This document shows positions 62,180-64,000 of a DNA stretch of 64,000 nucleotides, piece by piece. The notes beneath the pieces are model-generated. The model searched no databases. It saw only the letters and a program-made list of their open reading frames with translations, and had not been told where the DNA came from. Each line of letters starts with the position of its first letter. The first letter of the stretch is position 1. A program made the translations under genes and the position numbers. This DNA comes from Hippophae tibetana (lineage: Eukaryota; Streptophyta; Magnoliopsida; Rosales; Elaeagnaceae). The DNA lies in the NCBI GenBank assembly GCA_037013495.1, contig CM072801.1, positions 103,919,816 through 103,983,815 on the forward strand, read 5' to 3'.

Positions 62180-64000
62180 GAAAGTAGTGTAAGCGATGGA
62201 ATTTGGGTTCTAAAAAGTGGACAAATGAACTATTTTTTACTTTATGTTTTTGCAAATTGAAATGAGTTTTGATTTGATATTTTATAATAGTCGTTTTGAT
62301 TTATGACTTAAAAGTTATAACAGTTTAAAGTTGGATCCTCAATAAATAATTTCTTTTTTTTTTAATTACGAACTCTAGAAATTTTATTGTTTTTTTATTC
62401 AGGATCAAAGATCGGTTGAACGCCGAAAAAAAAGAAAAGGAAAATTATACATTGAATTTAAAGAAAAGTACGAAATGAAATGCAAATAAGAAAATTATGA
62501 CAACAAAATCTAAAGAAAACAAATGGCTTGTAGAAATATTAGTTTCTTTAATTGTTATTTGGACCAAAAGAATACAAAAAACAATAAAATGGAAACGTTT
62601 AGTAAATCTAAAATTCAAAAAATAGATATATTAAGAGAGATATACTATTTTGGGCAACCAAGGCTTCGATACCAAATGATACGGATCTTTTATGCGGATC
62701 ATTTTGGAAACCATGAAATCAAAGGAATGAGAAAGATTGAATTACTAAGAAAATGGTTAATATAATCAAATTTGAAGAATTAAGAACACGATTAGAAAAC
62801 CACGCAAAAATGTGAGACAAAACTATTAGACGTCGGAAGGTATTGTAAGCGATGGAATTTGGGTTCTAAAAAGTGGACAACTGAACTATTTTTTACTTTA
62901 TGTTTTTGCTAATTGAAATGAGTTTAGATTTGATATTTTATAATAGTCGTTTTGATGTATGACTTAAAAGTTATAATAGTTTAAAGTTGGAACCTCAATA
63001 AATAATTTCTTTTTTTTTAAATACGAACTCCAGAAATTTTGTTGTTTTTTTTATTCACGATCAAAGATTGGTTGAATGCTGAAAAAAAAAGAAAAGGAAA
63101 ATGATACATTGAATTAAAAGAAATGTACGAAATGAAATGCAAATAAGAAAATTATGACAACAAAAACTATATAAAACAAAAGACTTGTAGAAATATTTGT
63201 TTCTTTAATTGTGATTTGGACCAAAAGAATGCAAAAAACAATAAAATGGAAACATTTTGTAATTCTAAAATTCAAAAAATAGATATATTAAGAGAGATAT
63301 ACTATTTTGGGCAACCAAGACTTCGATAGCAAATGATACGGATCTTTTATGCGGACCATTTTGGAAACCATGAACTAAAAGGAATGAGAAAGATTGAATT
63401 GCTAAGAAAATGGTTAATATAATCAAATTTGAAGAATTAAGAACACGATTAGAAAACCATGCAAAAATGTGAGACGAAACTATTAGACGTCGGAAAGTAG
63501 TGTAAGCGATGGAATTTGGGTTCTAAAAAGTGGACAAATGAACTATTTTTTACTTTATGTTTTTGCAAATTGAAATGAGTTTAGATTTGATATTTTATAA
63601 TAGTCGTTTTGATTTATGACTTAAAAGTTATAATAGTTTAAAGTTGGATCCTCAATAAATAATTTCTTTTTTTTTAATTACGAACTCCAGAAATTTTATT
63701 GTTTTTTTATTTAGGATCAAAGATCGGTTGAACGCCGAAAAAAAAGAAAAGGAAAATGATACATTGAATTTAAAGAAAAGTACGAAATGAAATGCAAATA
63801 AGAAAATTATGACAACAAAATCTAAAGAAAACAAAAGGCTTGTAGAAATATTTGTTTCTTTAATTGTTATTTGGACCAAAAGAATGCAAAAAACAATAAA
63901 ATGGAAACGTTTAGTAAATCTAAAATTCACAAAATAGATATATTAAGAGAGATATACTATTTTGGGCAACCAAGGCTACGATACCAGATGATACAGATCT

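Larger units (their letters stand above)
51030..64000. repeat. Tandem satellite array, right part (rest of the broken monomer, 18 full, one partial)
   Basis: The same satellite continues. After the interrupted monomer, full monomers start at 51678, 52330, 52988, 53645, 54302, 54958, 55615, 56272, 56929, 57585, 58242, 58899, 59556, 60212, 60869, 61525, 62180 and 62836. A partial starts at 63493 and is cut by the window end. Orientation is the same as on the left. No gene is supported. Confidence 0.98.

Overview
The window looks like plant nuclear heterochromatin. It is a long, AT-rich tandem satellite array interrupted by one young, apparently complete Ty3/gypsy LTR retrotransposon on the minus strand. 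I see no host single-copy gene, rRNA, tRNA or CRISPR. The plant origin rests on the retrotransposon: its primer-binding site matches the 3' end of plant tRNA-Asp, its polyprotein is of the Athila type, and its LTRs have a plant-like TATA box. The species cannot be named.

Layout. Positions 1-37414 hold 57 complete head-to-tail satellite monomers of about 651-659 bp (mean about 656) plus the first 14 bp of a 58th. Positions 37415-51029 hold the 13,615-bp retrotransposon, flanked by the 5-bp target duplication GTAAG. Positions 51030-64000 resume the same broken monomer, followed by 18 complete monomers and one partial. Several higher-order repeats are visible: a 4-mer of about 2.62 kb near the left end, a 2-mer nested in an 11-mer duplication of about 7.23 kb in the middle, a 3-mer (about 1.97 kb) whose second copy received the retrotransposon, and a different 4-mer (2.627 kb) plus a 2-mer (about 1.31 kb) on the right. 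Chimeric monomers record unequal exchanges.

The retrotransposon reads right to left: 5' LTR (51029-49025), tRNA-Asp primer-binding site, a leader with two matched hairpins, a stand-alone gag (48207-46870), a 350-bp spacer, a second ORF with its own gag fused to protease, reverse transcriptase, RNase H and integrase (46519-41348), a 1.9-kb non-coding tail, polypurine tract, 3' LTR (39443-37415). Both ORFs are open and the pol catalytic residues are present, so the element may be autonomous, but there is no env-like ORF. Most unusual is the double gag. The first copy has lost two of the four zinc-knuckle ligands but stays open, and each ORF is followed by the same twin-hairpin module. The LTRs differ at only six positions outside a GC-rich patch of about 200 bp, but inside that patch they are rearranged.

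How it fits together: LTR transcription should start near 50400 on the minus strand and produce Gag1 first. How the downstream Gag2-Pol frame is translated is not evident. Splicing, reinitiation or an internal entry site are the options, and the second start codon has a much better context than the first.
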